Source: Gemmiger sp. An120
GTDB taxonomy: Bacteria > Bacillota > Clostridia > Oscillospirales > Ruminococcaceae
DNA length: 64,000 bases
Direction of reading: 5' to 3'
Assembly: GCF_002160955.1 (NCBI RefSeq)
Contig: NZ_NFLN01000013.1
Location: 1 to 64,000, forward strand
Part shown: positions 61,719 through 64,000 of the stretch, piece by piece
Layout of the letters: each line of letters starts with the position of its first letter
How positions within the stretch are numbered: position 1 is the stretch's first letter
The notes under the pieces: generated by a model
The model's database searches: none
The model's input: the letters and a program-made list of their open reading frames with translations, nothing else
What the model was told of the DNA's origin: nothing
Program-made: the position numbers and the translations under genes

Positions 61719-64000
61719 ATGCTGGATATTGAATCGTTGATCGGACAGATGACCCTGGAGGAAAAAGCCGCGCTTTGCTCCGGGGCGGACCAGTGGCATA
61801 CAAAGGCGGTGGAGCGGCTGGGGATCCCGGCGCTGCGGTTGAGCGACGGCCCCCACGGCCTGCGGTTCATCGAGGACGGGAAAGCCCGGCCGGCCGTGTG
61901 CTTTCCCACGGGCAGTGCGCTGGCGTCCTCCTTTGATCCGGATCTGCTGTGGCAGGTCGGCGCGGCGCTGGGGCGCGCCGCACGAAATGCGGGGGTGCAT
62001 ACCCTGCTGGGCCCGGCGGTCAACATGAAGCGAAGCCCGTTGTGCGGGCGCAATTTTGAATACCTGAGCGAAGACCCCTATCTGGCCGGGGTGCTGGGCG
62101 CCGCCATGGTGGAAGGCATCCAGGCGCAGGGGGTGGGGGCGTGCCCCAAGCATTTCGCCGCCAACAACCAGGAATACCGCCGCATGAGCGTAAGCGCCCA
62201 GGCGGATGAGCAGACGCTGCGGGAGATCTATCTGGCTGCCTTTGAGCGGATCGTTCGACAGGCCGCTCCCAGGACCCTCATGTGCGCCTACAACCGGATC
62301 AACGGCACCTATTGCAGCGAAAACGCCTGGCTGTTGGATCAGGTGCTGCGCAGGGAATGGGGCTTCGACGGCATTGTAATGACCGACTGGGCCGCGATGG
62401 CTGAGCGTCCTCGGGCGCTGAAGGCCGGCCTGGAACTGGAGATGCCCACCTCCTTCGGTGAAAACGACCGGCGGATCGTGGCCGCTGTGCGAAAAGGCGT
62501 GCTGGAGGAATCGGTCCTGAACGAGGCGGTCCGCCGGCTGCTGCGCTGGATCGACTGGTGCCTGGAAGCTGCGTCCCGTCCGCTTGCGCCGGAGAAGGAG
62601 TCTGCCGGGGCATTGGCCCGACGGGCGGCAGGGGAGTGTGCTGCGCTTTTGAAAAACAACGGGACACTGCCGCTGAAACAGGGCCAAAAGATCGCGTTTA
62701 TCGGCGGGTTTGCGCAAACGCCCCGTTTCCAGGGCGGCGGTTCCAGCAACGTGCAGGTGCGCGGGGCAGTGGGGGCGCTGCAGGCAGCCCAGGAACAAAA
62801 GATCGGCAACATCGTCTATGCCGAGGGCTTCAACACGGTGGATGACCAGACCGATCCCGAGCAGCTGGTCCGGGCGGTAGAGGCGGCCCGCGGCGCGGAC
62901 GCGGCGGTGATCTTTGCCGGCTTGCCCAACGCCTTTGAGGCGGAAGGGAGCGACCGGGAGAGCCTGGCACTTCCCCAAAGCCAGAACGCTCTGATCGAGG
63001 CGGTCTGCGCGGTGCAGCCCCATACGGTGGTGGTGATGCATGCCGGCAGCCCGGTGGTGATGCCCTGGCGGGACAAGGTTGCCGCGATTCTGTACATGTA
63101 CCTGGGTGGCCAGAGCGTGGGCGAGGCGGAGATCGATCTGCTGTTCGGTGTGGTGAACCCGTCCGGCCGCCTGGCCGAGACCTTCCCGGTCCGCCTGGAA
63201 GACACGCCCTGCTGGCTGGACTTCCCCGGCGCGGAGGATGAAGTGCAGTATTCGGAAGGGGTCTACATCGGCTATCGCTGGTACCAGAAGCGGGCGATCC
63301 CGGTGCAGTATCCCTTCGGCTACGGCCTGAGCTATACCCGTTTTGCCTACAGCAATCTGCGCCTTTCCACAGACCATATACAAGATACCGACGCCCTGAC
63401 CGCATGGGTGGATGTGACCAATACCGGCGACAGGGAAGGCCGGGAGGTGGTACAGCTGTATGTGGCGCCGCAGGGCAAACGCCGCCAGCCCCGGCCGCTG
63501 CGGGAACTGAAGGGGGTGGCCAAGATCGCGCTGCGGCCCGGCGAGACCCGGACGGTGGCCTTCCCTCTGGACAAGCGAAGCTTCGCGTTTTACAGCAGGC
63601 GTCTGCCGGGCTGGTACGTGGAGAGCGGGCCCTATGTGGTACAGGTGGGACCGTCCAGCCAGGACCTTCCCCTGCAGGCGGTGGTACAGGTGCAGAGCAC
63701 CGATACCCTGCCGGTGGTGTATACCGACCATATGACGGTGCAGGACCTTCGGGAGAGCGGCTTGGATGTGGCAGAGGCTCTGGAGGCGATCGGCGTGCGG
63801 AAGGTGGACCTGAGTGCGGTGGGCCTGGCCGGCGCGGATCCCCGGGAGGTGCATCTGGATGCGGTGCGCAACGGAATGCCCATTCACGCCACAGTGAGCA
63901 TCGCAAAACGAAACATGCCGGCGATTTACGACACGCTGCGGCGGATCGAGGGTCTGGGCGGCAAGGAAAATATCCCCCGCTGGGAGACCGAGGATGAAGA
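61719..64000 (+). CDS. glycoside hydrolase family 3 beta-glycosidase (3' end beyond the window)
   Basis: At least 760 codons, open to the window end. ATG follows AGGAGG. GH3 features: LSDGPHGLRF (about 44), CPKHFAANNQE (about 144), nucleophile Asp223 in GIVMTDWAAM, the second alpha/beta domain with GGGSSNVQV (about 342), FPVR...PFGYGLSYTRF (about 528), and a fibronectin III-like domain (about 550-650, NTGDREGREVVQLYV). No signal peptide. A further C-terminal region after about 680 is unusual. It probably releases a sugar from the imported conjugate after esterase/sulfatase action. Confidence 0.92.
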   Translation, partial: MLDIESLIGQMTLEEKAALCSGADQWHTKAVERLGIPALRLSDGPHGLRFIEDGKARPAVCFPTGSALASSFDPDLLWQVGAALGRAARNAGVHTLLGPAVNMKRSPLCGRNFEYLSEDPYLAGVLGAAMVEGIQAQGVGACPKHFAANNQEYRRMSVSAQADEQTLREIYLAAFERIVRQAAPRTLMCAYNRINGTYCSENAWLLDQVLRREWGFDGIVMTDWAAMAERPRALKAGLELEMPTSFGENDRRIVAAVRKGVLEESVLNEAVRRLLRWIDWCLEAASRPLAPEKESAGALARRAAGECAALLKNNGTLPLKQGQKIAFIGGFAQTPRFQGGGSSNVQVRGAVGALQAAQEQKIGNIVYAEGFNTVDDQTDPEQLVRAVEAARGADAAVIFAGLPNAFEAEGSDRESLALPQSQNALIEAVCAVQPHTVVVMHAGSPVVMPWRDKVAAILYMYLGGQSVGEAEIDLLFGVVNPSGRLAETFPVRLEDTPCWLDFPGAEDEVQYSEGVYIGYRWYQKRAIPVQYPFGYGLSYTRFAYSNLRLSTDHIQDTDALTAWVDVTNTGDREGREVVQLYVAPQGKRRQPRPLRELKGVAKIALRPGETRTVAFPLDKRSFAFYSRRLPGWYVESGPYVVQVGPSSQDLPLQAVVQVQSTDTLPVVYTDHMTVQDLRESGLDVAEALEAIGVRKVDLSAVGLAGADPREVHLDAVRNGMPIHATVSIAKRNMPAIYDTLRRIEGLGGKENIPRWETEDE

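Noticed and set aside
61668-63887. 739-codon - strand frame
   Set aside because: Antisense of the GH3 gene, whose catalytic Asp, motif order and start are clear.

Overview
The window looks like part of the chromosome of a GC-rich gut Clostridia, probably Oscillospirales of the Faecalibacterium/Gemmiger/Subdoligranulum kind. The reasons are Firmicutes gene families (YdbS/YdbT, NhaC, Frl enzymes, GntR-UTRA regulators), strong AAGGAGG ribosome sites before almost every gene, TTG/GTG starts in a GC-rich background, and a C-terminal membrane anchor typical of surface proteins in that group. The taxon is an inference from gene content.

Core-like part (1-11.9 kb): the tail of a surface protein, interrupted at the window edge by a perfect 119-bp fold-back, then a ydbS/ydbT-like pair, uppP, a DUF362 ferredoxin protein, a small lipoprotein, an M18 aminopeptidase, gluQ, an enzyme I-like PEP phosphotransferase and a patatin-like protein. 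Intergenic gaps hold dispersed, strongly structured palindromic repeats with compensatory stem changes.

Integrative mobilizable element (about 11.95-27.28 kb): it sits at an intact tRNA-Ser(CGA) gene. In front of the tRNA lie two 190-bp units that each start with a different tRNA-Ser 5' half. Backbone genes are a tyrosine integrase, relaxase, MobC-like protein, RepA-like ATPase and excisionase-like HTH protein, with iteron-like repeats and four 104-105-bp tandem repeats. No type IV secretion genes are visible, so transfer would need a helper. An 8.4-kb cargo is inserted between a truncated and a full copy of a backbone HTH gene: XRE and TetR regulators, a monoacylglycerol-lipase-like hydrolase, an oleate hydratase/radical SAM/SAM synthetase operon, a small (p)ppGpp synthetase and an HdeD-like membrane protein. 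A palindrome repeated before the lipase and the hydratase could be the TetR operator. This fatty-acid cargo is the most unusual system in the window.

Amadori-product region (28.7-46.6 kb): after an IS256 remnant comes a mostly leftward array resembling the fructoselysine (frl) pathway. It has an APC permease, two FrlD-like kinases, an FrlC-like epimerase plus a rightward paralogue, an FrlB-like SIS deglycase, three GntR/UTRA regulators, an FGGY kinase, a HAD phosphatase, a BtpA-like protein, an esterase, YjbQ and a TIM-barrel amidohydrolase. A divergent operon adds a YtcJ-like amidohydrolase and an NhaC-like antiporter.

Right part (46.7-64 kb): an IS3-family remnant, a 1,259-residue membrane-anchored KAP/YobI-like P-loop NTPase (a defence-type candidate), then a LysR regulator divergent from a peptide/nickel-class ABC transporter operon. 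That operon continues into two esterases, a membrane protein, a sulfatase and a GH3 glycosidase cut by the window end, which suggests uptake and trimming of a decorated (sulfated or acylated) glycoconjugate.
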